Of a stretch of DNA of 64,000 nt, positions 1 through 13,423 are shown in pieces. A program made the position numbers and the translations under genes. Under the pieces are notes generated by a model. It saw nothing but the letters and a program-made list of their open reading frames with translations. It made no database searches and was not told the origin of the DNA. Numbering within the stretch: the stretch's first letter is position 1; each line of letters starts with the position of its first letter. This DNA is from Gonocerus acuteangulatus (Eukaryota > Arthropoda > Insecta > Hemiptera > Coreidae): contig OX328125.1 of the NCBI GenBank assembly GCA_946811695.1, forward strand, positions 94,726,260 to 94,790,259. The letters are read 5' to 3'.

Positions 1-590
1 TCAAAAAAAAATTACGGCCTCTAAATCATAACCGATTTGATTGAATTTTGTTTTAAATGAATGCTAATAAAATTTTAAAATGAATGCTTTTAAAATAAAA
101 ACAGCTTTGTCTTGTTGATTTTTGTTTATTAAATGACATTTAAATAATTCACGAAGTTTTACAATTAAACATAAAAGAATATTTTATTTGTCATCTAACT
201 TAATATCAGCACTGATATCGTTGAAATTAAACATTCAAATCCTGATTAGACTTGGAAAAGAACTGACACATATTGATAAAACGTAAATTTATTTTAATTC
301 AATAATGAGATTAATTGAAATAATATGATTTTTGAATGATTTGGGAATAGATTTGATTTTTTCCAAGTCTAATCAGGATTTGAATGTTTATATCAGTGTT
401 GATATTAAGTTGGATGAAAAATAAAATATTCTTTTATGTTCTATTGTAAAAGTACGTTAATTATTTTCACGTAATTTAATAAAATTTAATTTCGTCTGGC
501 CAGACGAAGTTGTTCTAAATTTTATTAGCTTTCATTTAAAACAAAATTCATTGAAGTAGGATAAGATTTAGAGGCTGTAGTCTATTTTGA
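1..590. mobile_element. FB1, long inverted-repeat (foldback) DNA element
   Basis: The two halves are reverse complements. The left end, with the word CCTCTAAATC near base 19, pairs with GATTTAGAGG near 565. The inner words AATCCTGATTAGACTTGG (about 238-255) and CCAAGTCTAATCAGGATT (about 363-380) are exact complements. Each arm is about 230-260 bp around a roughly 100-bp AT-rich centre. No coding capacity is visible, so this looks like a non-autonomous foldback transposon. The left end coincides with the window edge and may continue outside it. A second copy of the right arm lies at 4490-4640. The superfamily is not recognised. Confidence 0.75.
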
Positions 591-1500
591 AACACGAAAC
601 ATTGTTTGGCCTCACTGTGCGACGTGTCTGTAAGGATACTAAACCCGTATGTCACTTCCTAGAATAAGTTCGCTTTATAATGTGTGCAAATTTCACTAGA
701 ACCATGCACGGAGAGTCCCAAGGAATGCTAATGCTGTAAATGTCACCAAGTAACTCAGGTAGGATGGGCTTTTGGTGTGGGCGTAATCCCCGTACGAGGA
801 TGACAGTTGGCCGAATTCCCCAGTACAGGTAGTGGGGTAGGCTTTTAGGGATATTCTTACAATTAGGACATTTACTCTATCTATGAGAGGTGATTGTAAC
901 TTCTTGATGCCAATAGCAAACCTGCAGGAGGTGGTTTCGACTGCATCCCCATAAGGGGGTCATACCAACTAAAGGATTAACCTGGTTCTGTCAAATTTTC
1001 ACGTACTGGACCCGGAATAAGAATAATATTTTTCATTTTTGTATATATGATAATGTTTTTTGTTCATTTTTGTGTTTATTCTATGTCCTGCACTCAAGTT
1101 TTGCAAGTAAACTTAACGCGAAGGACGAAGATGGAGACGAACAAATGGTCCACACTGAGACAATAAATAAATTCGAACAAAATCGAATAAAACAATACTG
1201 TTTAAATCAATAATAATACCTGTATTGACTTATTTCAGGTTTATATTCAAAATAAATATGTAGAAAATACACATTTTCCAAAAAAAGTGTATCAGAATAA
1301 CCAATAACTACTCATGCTGGTGCTAACTTATAGATTCATCACACCAAAACACATTAAGTTCAGCTAAAAGATTCCATGCTGCTGATCAGTAAATTTTTTT
1401 TTAATGATCTGTTTAATTAATTAAATATACGACAAAGCTGTAGATCTACATCTAATCAATATTTTGTTGTTATCCTCCACTCGAGAAGTTTTATAATCTT
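591..1500. other. Unrecognised moderately GC-rich stretch, possible retroelement UTR
   Basis: No reading frame or known family is recognised. The stretch from 600 to 1010 is richer in G and C than its surroundings. It is followed by a tail-like sequence, GAGACAATAAATAAA, near 1158, and that tail recurs near 3016 in a similar context. Bases 1292-1330 also recur at 3633-3670. Non-LTR retrotransposon untranslated sequence is the simplest guess, but it is only a guess. Confidence 0.35.
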
Positions 1501-2567
1501 TCCCCCGGGCTTGAATGCCTTGTCGAAGGAAGCTCTTATCCCCCGAGTGTAGAGTCTTCCCCTTGAAGGATTGGCAAAGCCAGCACCCTCCATCATCGAA
1601 CAGGGAGGGGGTTGAGGTGAGAAGAGCAACGAACTTGCTAGAATCTAGTTATATAACAACCCCTCGAGAGAAGGGGCAAGTGTAAAACTGTTGAAGCTCT
1701 TGTGTAAGGCTCAACTTGACACTGGCTTTCACCATTGCCACATTCAGGGGGGAACCCTCCCTCTCCGTTAGTATAGACATCTGGAGTTATGGTACGGGCA
1801 TCCTTACTTATGGTGGGCCGAGGAGTCGTCCGAACTAGACAATATCAAGTCCCATAAAGGCGCACTTCATCCAAGTAGGAAGAATCGCACTTCGTTAATG
1901 AGACTATCACTTTAAAATCTATACATAAAATAAAATTCTAACGGATCGCTGTCTGTACGTAGAAGATATATGGGAAAAAAATACTTTTGGGGGATTTATC
2001 AACGCAACAGTACACGAAACAAGGATTTGACATTCTATACTCACTAGGGTTTAAGAATCCCTAAGGGGTCAGCTTACTGGCTCTGACACGTTTTAGCAAA
2101 CCTAGCAGATCATTGTATGCTTGATATCCGGTGGCTATACGTCCATTATTCTGTATTGAGAAGCATTACTGTAAAGTAGATTTTTCTAAATATCCATACG
2201 ACGGTGTTTATAATCCAAAATATATATCCAAAAACTGCCCTAAGTCACTATCCAAAAACTGTCCCACATCCCAATCCCGAAGGTTTATCCTTATCGTCCC
2301 AATCCCACCCTGACAATCCTCCCAGGCGGCTTAAGAGACAGTGGCCCCGAGACATTTTACTCACCAGACCTTATCATAATCATTGTAATATTTATTTAGA
2401 CAGTCCCGGAAGTGCCAACAATGGTTGGCTTCTTCCAAATTTTGTATGGTTTTTTATTTTATTTTATTTTTACCGTTTTTTTCAATTTATACATAGCATA
2501 TATCTGCATCAACTAACTTGATTATTGTACTTATAATGATTTGTACAGATTTCAAATAAACAAATTA

Positions 2568-2600
<33 letters not shown>
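1500..2600 (+). repeat. Candidate retroposed, polyadenylated sequence
   Basis: A GC-richer block at 1500-1900 passes into AT-rich sequence with AATAAA-type signals near 2556 and ends in a pure run of about 30 A at 2571-2600. This is what the 3' end of a plus-strand retroposed transcript looks like. No intact reading frame or recognisable protein was found, and I could not find a clear target-site duplication. Possible sources are a LINE 3' UTR or a processed transcript. The short frames around 2131-2521 look like chance. Confidence 0.4.
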
Positions 2601-2604
<4 letters not shown>

Positions 2605-3008
2605 CTATCCCTGCGGACGAAGTGGCGGACGCAGCTAGTCTTTAATAAAAATAATTATTACTCTTCGACACTTAAGACCGTGATCCGTTGACCAAGATCT
2701 AATCTCCACAAAATGTTTCCAAGCCATCAATTATCCGTGGGTTGCTCTCTCCAGATTCCATGAAATAGAGGCATTTTATGTGCCATCTGTTCGCGGCAAA
2801 AAAACATAAATAAGTAATTATGATGAGCTAGCAAAGCGGAGCCACACAATTAGCATTTCTCAGTCGTTGATAAGTCCCCACCACCAGTTTCTAACGTAAA
2901 ATATAAAGGGGTAAACTTATACAGTAGATTAAATTTTGCGCAGTATGTAATTTATATGATAAGGCTAACAAAATTCAATGTCAAATATATCCATGTTTTA
3001 ACAAAAAG

Positions 3009-3070
3009 TCCTCACAGAGACAATAAATAAAATCGAATAAAATACGCATATTTAAATCAATAATTATTTA
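3009..3070 (+). repeat. Second copy of the 1152-1226 repeat
   Basis: This stretch shares GAGACAATAAATAAA and the following AATCGAATAAAA, then TTTAAATCAATAAT, with bases 1158-1215 in the same orientation. The two copies lie about 1.85 kb apart. A second shared block follows both in the same order (1292-1330 and 3633-3670). Together they suggest two insertions of one retroelement or an old segmental duplication. Confidence 0.5.
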
Positions 3071-3248
3071 TTTATTTGATTTGTTCCGCTTCATTGGCAA
3101 TCAACACAAAGAACATCTGAACTATAGATTCTAGAAAATCAGCATAGTTAATGTAATTGTATAAGATTTTAACTGTGAAAGACTTTTTGTGAAGAGTTCG
3201 CCGATAAATTCTGCTTAGTATCTATGGAAGTATAATGTTATTTTTAAG

Positions 3249-3625
3249 TCAACAGTGCTTATTGCCATCAAATAAGATTATATAGTCCGATGTTTTGTGG
3301 TAGGTCAGTATAGTGTTGATGTACTGGATTTCATTGTGTAGGAGTTCCTGCGTATCATTCGGGATGTTAAAATTGCATCGTCTTTGGCAGCCTGTGAGTA
3401 TGTGTTTAATCGAAAGATCTTTGTTACATATACTGCATATAGGTTTATCTCGTCTTGCCATAAGGTATTCGTGAGTTAGTCGAGTATGTCCGATCCTTAG
3501 TCTAGCAAGAATTATTTGTTCATGTCTGTTATCTCCATAACAATGAAAGCCATTCGTCAATTGTGTTTTTTGTTGTCCGCACTTTATTGTCAGCTAGTTG
3601 TGTCCATATGTAGTTCAGAAAAATC
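3249..3625 (-). pseudogene. Non-LTR retrotransposon ORF2 C-terminal tail (zinc knuckle), degraded
   Basis: The minus-strand reading contains IILARLRIGHTRLTHEYL followed by a cysteine/histidine cluster, CSIC-x10-H-x4-C. This arrangement is typical of the extreme C terminus of Jockey/I-like LINE polyproteins, after the RNase H domain. The sequence upstream (higher coordinates) continues the family pattern (IWTQLADNKVRTTKNTI) in another frame, so a frameshift is present. Only about 120 codons remain, against well over 1000 for a complete ORF2. This is a dead 5'-truncated copy. Similar tails occur at 42.4-42.7 kb and 55.5 kb. Confidence 0.8.
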
Positions 3626-3659
3626 AAGTGTATCGGAATAACCAATAACTACCCATGCT

Positions 3660-3712
3660 GGTGCTAATGACTCTAGTAGTCCAGGCACCCCCCCCCCAAA
3701 CAAAAACTACCC
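3660..3712 (+). repeat. SINE-3 3'-tail fragment
   Basis: The sequence GGTGCTAATGACTCTAGTAG followed by TCCAGGCACC matches the 3' tail of the full SINE-3 copy at 57541-57890. It is followed by a C run and A-rich DNA. Only the tail survives. Confidence 0.55.
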
Positions 3713-4190
3713 ATACTGTACTAAAATCTCAAAAATGCATTTATAAACGAAAATACCATGTACAAAAAATATATTTATAAACTTACGCATAGTTTTCCCG
3801 AAGATGCTAACACTAAAAAAACAGGCAGAAGATGTGTACACATACTAAAGTGTGTTGCTGGATAGCGAGATGACTTCAAGATGTTTTATTAGGGCTGCTG
3901 AATCGTTGGAATCTGAGCAATATTACACCTTCACGAAATGGATATTCTAGTTGAGGTTGACAACATAATATTGATGACGGTTCTTAGAGGGCTTTGGATT
4001 GTAAAGTTTGAATGAGGTCTGATGTTCGGTATTATTGATGCTTCCCAGAGTTCTAGTAAGTACGTCCAAACGGGTTGCCGAAGTGACATGTAAGGCATCA
4101 ATTTCTTCTCAGTAATGTTTTCAATATCAAATGATATATAAAGAAGAAATAACTATCCTTGTTAGGTTTTGCCAACATACAGTCTTTACG

Positions 4191-4778
4191 CTGCACCTAC
4201 ATTAGACTAGTATTTCTCTCGATCCGATCCGATCCGATTTCGTTTGCCCGACGTGAGTGCCTGCATTGGTCCCGACCTGATCCAATCCGATTTAGTCACA
4301 GATTCTCAGTAATGACCACGTAGTGAAGTGAAAATGAGTCATTAATTCAAGGAATACCACTTAATAAGCATAGAAACCTTCGATTAGGTTGAATGTTGGA
4401 GGTATTCATATTTTAAAATTATTTATAAGAAAGGTAGCTTGAAGGTTAAAAACATTGGTAGGTTATGAACATTGGCTGGATATGAACATATTTCCACGTA
4501 ATTTAATAAACAAGGGAAACAAAAAACACAAATGTTAATTGACAAATTTTTTCTTAATTTTTTAGCTTTCATTTAAAAAAAAAAAAAAAAAAAAAAATGC
4601 ATTGAAATTGGTTAAGATGTAGAGGCTGTAGATCTTCTTGAACGGCCGAGAATCGGTGGCCGTCGGATTGGGTCGGGACCAATGTAGGCACCTCCATTGA
4701 GATGTGTTTGTTTTTCTGTCGACAGTCGGTGGCTATCGGATCGGATTGGATCGGATCGGGTCCAATGTAGGTGCCCCC
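4191..4778. mobile_element. FB2, foldback element with GATCC-rich arms
   Basis: The left end GCACCTACATT (4193) and the right end AATGTAGGTGC (about 4765) are inverted repeats, each followed inward by repeats of the pentamer GATCC/GGATC. A second inner copy of the terminal sequence occurs on each side (GCCTGCATTGGTCCCGACC near 4257 and GGTCGGGACCAATGTAGGC near 4673). The arms are about 120-150 bp and contain duplicated ends. A fragment of FB1 (4490-4640) is embedded in the centre, so the elements are nested. No transposase is visible. Confidence 0.7.
4490..4640 (+). repeat. FB1 right-arm fragment nested in FB2
   Basis: It shares CACGTAATTTAATAAA, TTAGCTTTCATTTAAA and TAGAGGCTGTAG, in the same order, with bases 468-580 of FB1. 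The A run at 4573-4596 looks like expansion of a shorter A tract present in FB1. Confidence 0.65.
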
Positions 4779-4789
4779 TTACAATTTAT

Positions 4790-5820
4790 ATTATTTAATG
4801 TTGTCGTTTTATCTTATTTAAGATGGAATATTGTGTGAAGATATTTTATTATTATTATTTGGGCCGAGCATGTTATTTGAAAATATTTTACGTCGTTGTT
4901 ATCTATTACATTATTCACCGATGATTTTGTGTTGTAGCACTGTAGATTAGACTAAAGCCTTGAAAGAGCAATGCCCTAATATTTTGTTGAAGTCTTGGAT
5001 GTTATTTGGTTATCATGCAGGTCCAATATTATGTACGGCAAAATTAGATATTTCAACATTATTTGACCTTTGCAGTAAGTATTACATAAATTCAAGTAAC
5101 TTATTAAAGGCGTTATTCTTCATGGTTTTGCTGTGAATAATTTTACTGCAGGTAATAGTACGTTTGACCTCCATTTTAATCTTGAGCCGAAATGTGGGCA
5201 TGAATTGTTCCACGTGTAGACGGGTCGTGCTAGAGGCTGTTACATTTTTAGCATAAATCAATACTCAGTGAAGCGAAGTCTCGTTAATTCATAATGGCCT
5301 TCTGGTGTAGTCAAATATTTAATGTTTGGTGAACTCGTGTAGTAAGCTTTGTTGTTGGCTATTTTCTCTGGAGTAGAGTTTTAGTTCTCCAGGGTTTATG
5401 TATTATAGATTCATCATTCCAAGTATTTTAAATTTTCATAATGTTCAGCGCATTCATAAAGAAATCACCTTTTCAGGGTGCAATCATGAAATAAATGTTG
5501 TTTCGAAATGAATAGCGGCGCTCCATAATATTTATAACATTTAACTTAAATTTATAAATGATATGAGAAATGAAAGAGCATCTCAAAGAGTTTTGTTTGT
5601 TGGCACCACATCTATCAAAATCGAGTCATCTGTTGCCACCGTTTCTGTAAGGGCTTTCTGACGGATGGCGGAAGAAAGATTGCTTGCACTTATACACTGA
5701 TAAAAAAAAATCCCATACTTTAAAGAATAATACAAGAACATTACATGTACATGGGTAAATTTGAATCCCAACTTAATAGTTCTCAACAACAGTAGAGTTT
5801 CCAATAATAATTAACTTAAA
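4790..5820. other. No recognisable feature
   Basis: AT-rich single-copy-looking sequence. A weak CAG|GTAATA junction preceded by a modest pyrimidine tract occurs near 5150, but it is far from splice consensus. The minus-strand frame at 5583-5804 shows no family resemblance. Nothing else is supported. Confidence 0.5.
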
Positions 5821-5828
5821 AATGTTAA

Positions 5829-6048
5829 CACTAGATTTACCAGACCTGGTACTGGTATAAATGTCAATAACAAAAACTATATTTGTTACTAATATATATA
5901 TAAAGTAACATTAAGTTCATTAAATGTATTCTCTACTTATAGCTACAAAAGTCATAACATCATTTAGGAAAGCAAATGTTATATGTAGTAGGAATTATGA
6001 ATGAAAATTGCAGGACCAGTCAAAATGACTGCTCTGGTAAATCTAGTG
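5829..6048. mobile_element. Complete 220-bp piggyBac-type MITE
   Basis: The element has 16-bp perfect terminal inverted repeats, CACTAGATTTACCAGA at the left and its exact complement at the right. It is flanked on both sides by TTAA (5825-5828 and 6049-6052), the invariant target duplication of piggyBac transposons. The interior is AT-rich, with a subterminal inverted pair (CTGGTACTGG / GGACCAGTC), and has no coding capacity. Complete ends and intact TTAA sites suggest a relatively recent insertion mobilised in trans. Confidence 0.85.
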
Positions 6049-6299
6049 TTAATGTATACGCTTCATTTTCTGTTGGAGCTCTTCGAAAGAATTAGTGTCT
6101 AAAAATAATGATATAGAAAAACATATACCTACTCAATATAGAACTTAAACATATCATTCGAAATGTTAGAGCTCCTCCTACCAGGTATTAAACAAGAATA
6201 TAACTCGTTGGACGGCGAATAGTTTATTTTGTTGATGCGATAATCTGTCGTTGCAATATTTTGCAACGATTGACATCTGTATATTCCAAAATATATTAA

Positions 6300-7164
6300 A
6301 AAGTCCAACTCGCAGGTACTATGTCATCATAGAGCGGTTCCGTTATCAAAGTAGTAGAAGCAGTTATTGGTAGTTTATGATCTTTCGTGAAAAATCTAAA
6401 ATGGCATCTCGAAGAGAAGGAAGATTCAAGGTGCCACAACAGGAAACTGATAGTACTCTAAGCCAAAATGACTCCTCCTCCCACCTTCTCAACGTTCGCC
6501 ATGGGAAACACTATTACCAATACGCTTCTCATTTTCGTGCTTTATTTTATTAAAATGCTAATGTTACTATTAAATGCAGTTAACAAAAAACAAAAACAAA
6601 TCAATAACCAATTAGAACGTTAGGTAAACAGTGACAAAACCCCGTTGAAAAACTAACTATTTTGAAGATTTAAGAACTTATTTCTCGCATTGACATCGCC
6701 TCTTCGAAAATTACATCTAAATTTTTTTTGTAGGGAATTTAGTAAGCTTTCGAATGGTCACCTACCACTTACCACGATTTCCCAATCGTTTTCGTGTTTT
6801 TTTAGAAAATATACGAAAATTCCGAAACTTTTCATGCCTGTTAATGAAATATTTTATTTCTAGTAATTCCTTATCTCCAAACTGAACCACAATTTATCTA
6901 TCATAGATTAGATGAATATGGAACAAATTTCAACTGAATACCCAAACTGAAAATTAGTTCGCAAATGTAGATGTTACAATGTTTCTCAAAAACGATTAAA
7001 GATATCACTTTAAAAATGTTTTCATTCGTTTTCCTACGTTAAGAAACCTACAAAACGAGTAACAGCATGCATATGAACTCGAAAACGTAAGTGTTCCGAT
7101 TTTTTGTGCGAATTTCACTCCAAAAGCTATGCTCTGCTGGACGAATTCTGCTGGTTAACGAACT

Positions 7165-7211
<47 letters not shown>

Positions 7212-7450
7212 CAAGTGGTATGCTGATTGTTGCATGAGACTTGCAGACAGTAATAAACTCCCTTCTTGCAGGGTTACTGTAAGGAGGAAACAAATAAAAA
7301 ATAAAAATAATATATATATATATATCTATGGGATCTGACACATGAGATTTTTGTATAGACACTTCTGGATTGCATCATGAGGTATAACCGGACCTCATAA
7401 GCGGGTTTCCTTCCTATGTAGGGAGGAAGGAACCGCGCTATAAAGGATCA
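6300..7450 (+). repeat. Rep-A copy 1, nearly full length
   Basis: Rep-A is a working name for a family seen repeatedly in this window. Its order is: a terminal motif resembling AAAGTCCGACTCGCAGGAAC; a block with AAGCACTTATTTCTCCGA; a block with TTTAGTAAGCTTTCGAATGG; a block ending GGTTAACGAACTTG; a (TA)n core; then a 3' block with CACTTCCGGATTG that ends GGAACCGCGCTA. All parts are present here, with (TA)n at 7169-7209 and a second short TA tract at 7310-7325. There is no coding capacity. It may be a non-autonomous DNA element or a family with a microsatellite core. The class is unknown. Confidence 0.65.
7169..7209. repeat. (TA)n microsatellite in Rep-A
   Basis: A pure TA dinucleotide run of about 20 units occupies the conserved internal position of Rep-A copy 1. 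Confidence 0.95.
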
Positions 7451-7454
7451 ATAA

Positions 7455-8095
7455 AAATGCATATCGGATGGTAACAATTAGCGTATAGATTTGTTATAAA
7501 AAAATGATAAGATGTTTTTAACAAAAGTGAATCATATGAGAGGATTATAAAATTCCGAATAATAAATTAAATGCAACAATTCCTGGTTTTAAGGGTGGAC
7601 GGTAATAATAAAATATTCTGGGGAAATACAGAAGCCTCATTAAAATGATTCGGAAAGTTTTAAGAATTGTTTAGTAATTCCAAGTGATATTCATGGAATG
7701 GATTTGATAGCCACCTTTACATCTCCTGAATACAACCGAATCAATGCTGTGCTCGAATCTTAACAATTTATTAATGTATTTCAAAATCCCCGGAAAGGGT
7801 AATGAATGCTTATTGTCATATTAATAAAAAAATAGAATCTATTATTTTAATAAAGGTTTCTACTAAAGGTTATTTTATGGCACCGGGTATCAATCTTAAT
7901 AAATAAATTAAACTACAAGTATGCTAATCTATCTTGAACATCTATTTACACGAATATATTTACAGACTTTCATTCAAATCATGGATTGATTTTTTTTATT
8001 GAGATTGACTTATTTATTTATTTAATTCTTCGAATCGTTACAAAGGTTATTGAATTTTTCTATTATTTAAAAAAATATGAATGATAAAAATAAAA
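7455..8095. other. No recognisable feature
   Basis: AT-rich sequence without supported coding, RNA or repeat signals. Confidence 0.5.
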
Positions 8096-8099
8096 ATAA

Positions 8100-8408
8100 A
8101 TCAGTTCCGTAACAGCCCAAGAGGGGCAGATACTGCAGAGGCATCTGCTTCTTGGCCTTACGCTATACTAGGGAGATGTGGTCAGTACTTAGCTCCGGCC
8201 GCCTTGTTTTCCTCTTTGCGGGTATCTATTAATAAATAAATTCATTATAATAAAAAGGCTGGGTGGATTAGAGACGGTCTGGGATCGCGAATCCAACCCA
8301 CGAAGGAAGACTCTAGAAGATAAAATCTTAAGTACTTGCTGGAGTTTTGATATCAGGTCCTCCAGTACTTGTCAAGTGCTCTACTACTGAGCTGACCTCG
8401 CCCCCCGA
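8100..8408 (-). mobile_element. SINE-3 (tRNA-derived), minus strand
   Basis: Read on the minus strand, the element begins with a tRNA-like head. The box A region corresponds to plus-strand TGCTCTACTACTGAGCTGAC (complement GTCAGCTCAGTAGTAGAGCA), followed by a degenerate box B. The body includes the complement of CTTGGCCTTACGCTATACTAGGG, which also occurs in the copy at 57541-57890. The plus-strand ends are CAGTTCCGTAACAG (the 3' tail side) and GACCTCGCCCCCC (the tRNA 5' end). About 300 bp is close to the intact copy's length. Confidence 0.75.
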
Positions 8409-8442
8409 TGAGTTAAAAGAAAAATAAGAAGTAAGAAAATTT

Positions 8443-8773
8443 CGTTTAGAGCCTTCTGCTCAAATTCAGGAACATAAATATGCTTTAGTTCCACCCGACA
8501 AACCTATGTACTGTATACAGCCTTCTTTTTCGTACATGGCCAACGAGCATGCGCGAACGCCAGCGGTCACATTTCTGTGAAACTTTTTTGTGACACTTTA
8601 GCGGTGACTAAACTCGAAAACCACGTTACAAAAATTTGTCAGCTGGCGTTCACGCATGCGTGGTGGTCATGTACGTAAAAGAAGACTATATGTTATACAG
8701 TACATTTCGTAGGTTTGTCGGGAGGACCTAAAGCATATTTATGTTCCTGAATTTTAGAAGAAGGCTCTAAACG
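8443..8773. mobile_element. FB3, 331-bp foldback element
   Basis: The left arm starts CGTTTAGAGCCTTCT and the right arm ends with its near complement. Arms of about 125 bp share CATAAATATGCTTTAG, CCCGACAAACCTA and a distal GCATGCG-containing segment with GAACGCCAGC. The centre is short. A related arrangement with tandemly repeated arm sequence lies at 63240-63650. No open frame is present, so the element is non-autonomous. The superfamily was not identified and no convincing target duplication is visible. Confidence 0.8.
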
Positions 8774-8825
8774 CTTTAGTAAGTATAGGCTTTAGTCATC
8801 ACTAAAGCATATTTATGCTAAAATT

Positions 8826-9296
8826 ATTCATATCAGGCAGTTGCAGTAAGGCAAAATCACTCATCTGAAACACTCTGCTCTCTTTGCAACATGAAACAAC
8901 CCGAAGATATCATCCATTTCCTAGCTGTATGCCCAATCCTCTCCGAGATAAGAGTAAACATCTTCCACGTAAATAGATTAACCCAAACGGTTGGACTACC
9001 GTAAGAGTATTTGAACTATTTGAACGGCCAGGACTACTCAAAACTATACCACTACGTTAAAGAGGCAATGAATTTTAAATTTGATTATCAGGAATAAGGA
9101 GGATCAATTTTTGTTTTACTTATTTATTTGCTTTTATATCATTTCAAATCTCTTATTTTAATGTATATAATATTATGTGGTGTCGCTTAGCTGATGGATT
9201 ATATCCAAGTTTATGTAAATTTCTCAAGGCCTTATTATTTGTATATGTATATAATAAAATTTACTTTATTACTACTTACTACTACTACTACTACAC
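8826..9296 (+). pseudogene. LINE C-terminal tail plus 3' UTR with trinucleotide tail
   Basis: The plus frame from about 8840 encodes CSLCNMKQPEDIIHFLAVCP, a Cys-x2-Cys-x8-His-x4-Cys knuckle, followed by ILSEIR and, after one in-frame stop, a short segment ending at a stop near 9097. The knuckle with a following ECP-like motif is common at the C termini of non-LTR retrotransposon polyproteins, and this one is of a different type from those at 3.2, 42.5 and 55.5 kb. The 3' UTR ends in TTACTACTACTTACTACTAC (about 9268-9296), a simple-repeat tail of the kind LINEs use. It is strongly 5' truncated. Confidence 0.65.
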
Positions 9297-9299
9297 TCA

Positions 9300-10170
9300 C
9301 CTGAAACACAATAAGTGCTGCCAGGTCCGGTATAATACCGAGCATTGTCATGTTGGAATATTACACGTTTCCCATTTGTCAACGGTTCTTATCTTGGTAT
9401 ATTCTCGTTTAGAGCGAATTCAGCTGAAGTGGAAGTAAGCATTTATGCATTATTTTTTTTATTTTTTTTTATACTTGAATGAAGTGTTAAAATAAATGTA
9501 AAATAGCAGAGATTGTTTTTATTATTGTAGTCTTTCCTTCCTGAAGAACGCCCTCAGTTTCCGGAGCCCTTCCCGGAAAAAGTTGATATTTTACGACGAA
9601 ATATGAGCTTTTAATCTATTTAAATTGAAATGATTTAGGTCAATCTTGGCTTTATAGTGGAATCCCATTGATCAACCATTCAGATATCATAAGATGACCT
9701 TAGATTATCTTGATGGTTGTTGATCTGGTGTTTATATTTGTAGGATCGTCTAGATTTTTAACAAAGAAATCAGTATCTTCATTCATAGCTAATCATATTG
9801 CTCAAACATTCTGTATATACTAATTTTAAATTTCTTCAGCCCAATTACTGCAATAAATTGAGACTATTAATGCTTTATCGAATAAAACGTCACTTGATAA
9901 TGTACACAAGTCTTATAGGAGTCATGTTCAAAAGGATTTATAGTTTCAAAGCATTACATTGACTCTTGCGTGCATAAGTAATATTATGCAAAGGAATGCG
10001 ATGCAAATCGAACATGTCTTACACGGTATCGATGTTTTTCAATTGATCAAATGCTTGTTCAAGAAATTTACTTACTTAACTGGATTGGCACAAGTTGAAT
10101 TATGGCAAGTGAGTCTTGAAATCATAAACATATAAGTAAACTAGGAAGTTAGTTTATTTTTTTATTTATA
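9300..10170. other. No recognisable feature
   Basis: AT-rich DNA with no supported gene or repeat. Confidence 0.5.
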
Positions 10171-10174
10171 TTTT

Positions 10175-10352
10175 TTTATTTTTTACGGCGCATCAACAAA
10201 TCGTGGCTATTAGCGCCGACATCCAGGGTTGCAACCAGGAATTTTCTCAGCGAGCCCTGAGATGAGAAAATTTCTGGCGCCGGTGGGGATCGAACCCACC
10301 ATCTCCCGCTTATGAATCTAGCGCGCTAGCCACTAGACCACGGGGGACCCCG
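10175..10352 (-). mobile_element. SINE-2 (tRNA-Glu/Asp-like head), minus strand
   Basis: On the minus strand the 5' end reads CGTGGTCTAGTGGCTAGCGC (box A), and later GGTGGGTTCGATCCCCACC (box B with its T-stem). The 3' body contains ATTTTCTCATCTCAGGGCTC and ends GATGCGCCGTAAAA. A pol III promoter in this layout is diagnostic of a tRNA-derived SINE. The head looks complete but sits in a SINE body, so I do not call it a functional tRNA gene. It is close kin of the copy at 56050-56253. Confidence 0.85.
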
Positions 10353-10354
10353 TT

Positions 10355-11160
10355 GGTTTATTGAAATTGATAAATTAATATTTGGAGTAAATATTTCAAA
10401 ATACATTCCGAGTCGATTGGTAAGTCACTCTAGAGAATTAAGTGTGTTAGATTTTGCTTCAAATGAATTTCGGACTAAATTTAGGAGCAAAGGCAAATAT
10501 TTATTTATTGTATGTTAGTGTATAATTTGTGGAAAACAAAAATCATAAAATGACTGATATTATTGATTCTAATGGCATTTCAGATTTTACAGATAGAACT
10601 GAAGATTGTTGAAAGCGCTCAAATAGCCTAAAAATTATATGAATTCACAAGAAGAGGGAAACAGATTCTACAAAAGCACTCTTCAAGCTGTAGTGTTTGT
10701 AATTTAACAGTATTGTGTTGTTGTTTTTTCGTATTTTGGTGAGGAATTAGCTTAGTTTATGAAATTTCTGCATGACTAGAATTTTACCAATCATATGTAA
10801 TGTGAAGAAATAGACTAAATATAAAATTATACCAGAGACCGTGAAGAGAGACAAGGAGGACGCTATTCTGCGTCTCATCAACTCTAGATAAGGCACACCT
10901 CTAGTCCATGTAGGGTGAGAAATTCAGCCGTGGAGTATTGGGTTCAGTAACCCGAAGCTTATCCATGTCATTATATCTCCTTAATGGGCTTCATTATCTT
11001 CACTGCTTCGTTAGGAGATAAACATACTCCAACTGTATTGGACATGTCAAAATTATCAGAGAATTAGTCGATTGTCTCACGATTTGTCCGTAATCGTCTA
11101 TTTCGGATCAAGATAGTCCTGTAAGGAAATTATTCCGATCGAAGAACGTGGGGGATTGCT
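10355..11160. other. No recognised gene; GC-richer block at 10840-11100
   Basis: Mostly AT-rich sequence. The block at 10840-11100 has balanced base composition without a long frame and resembles other unplaced GC-richer blocks here (600-1000, 1500-1900, 50386-50760). All of these could be retroelement UTR sequence. Confidence 0.3.
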
Positions 11161-11165
11161 TAGAG

Positions 11166-13290
<2,125 letters not shown>

Positions 13291-13299
13291 TTATATACA

Positions 13300-13361
13300 T
13301 TAGGGTGGGCCGAAAAAACTCATTTTTTTTTTCGAAGTTGTAATAGTGCGGGAAAGTTGCG

Positions 13362-13366
<5 letters not shown>
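13300..13366 (+). repeat. Possible DNA-transposon terminus
   Basis: The sequence starting TTAGGGTGGGCCGAAAAAAC resembles the G-rich ends of several invertebrate cut-and-paste MITEs and leads into the (TA)n tract at 13367. No matching inverted end was found, so the call is weak. Confidence 0.25.

Positions 13367-13418
<52 letters not shown>
13367..13418. repeat. (TA)n microsatellite
   Basis: Pure TA run immediately before the Helitron-like 5' end. Confidence 0.95.

Positions 13419-13423
<5 letters not shown>

Noticed and set aside
5140..5156. Second recursive-splice site (CAG|GTAATA)
   Set aside because: The donor half departs from GTAAGT and the pyrimidine tract is broken by purines. Similar weak junctions near 33186 and 48430 were rejected for the same reason, the latter also lying in a piggyBac-like element.
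10272..10352. A tRNA gene on the minus strand
   Set aside because: Box A and box B are present, but the head continues into a SINE body and tail shared with 56050-56253. The acceptor stem pairing is not convincing.
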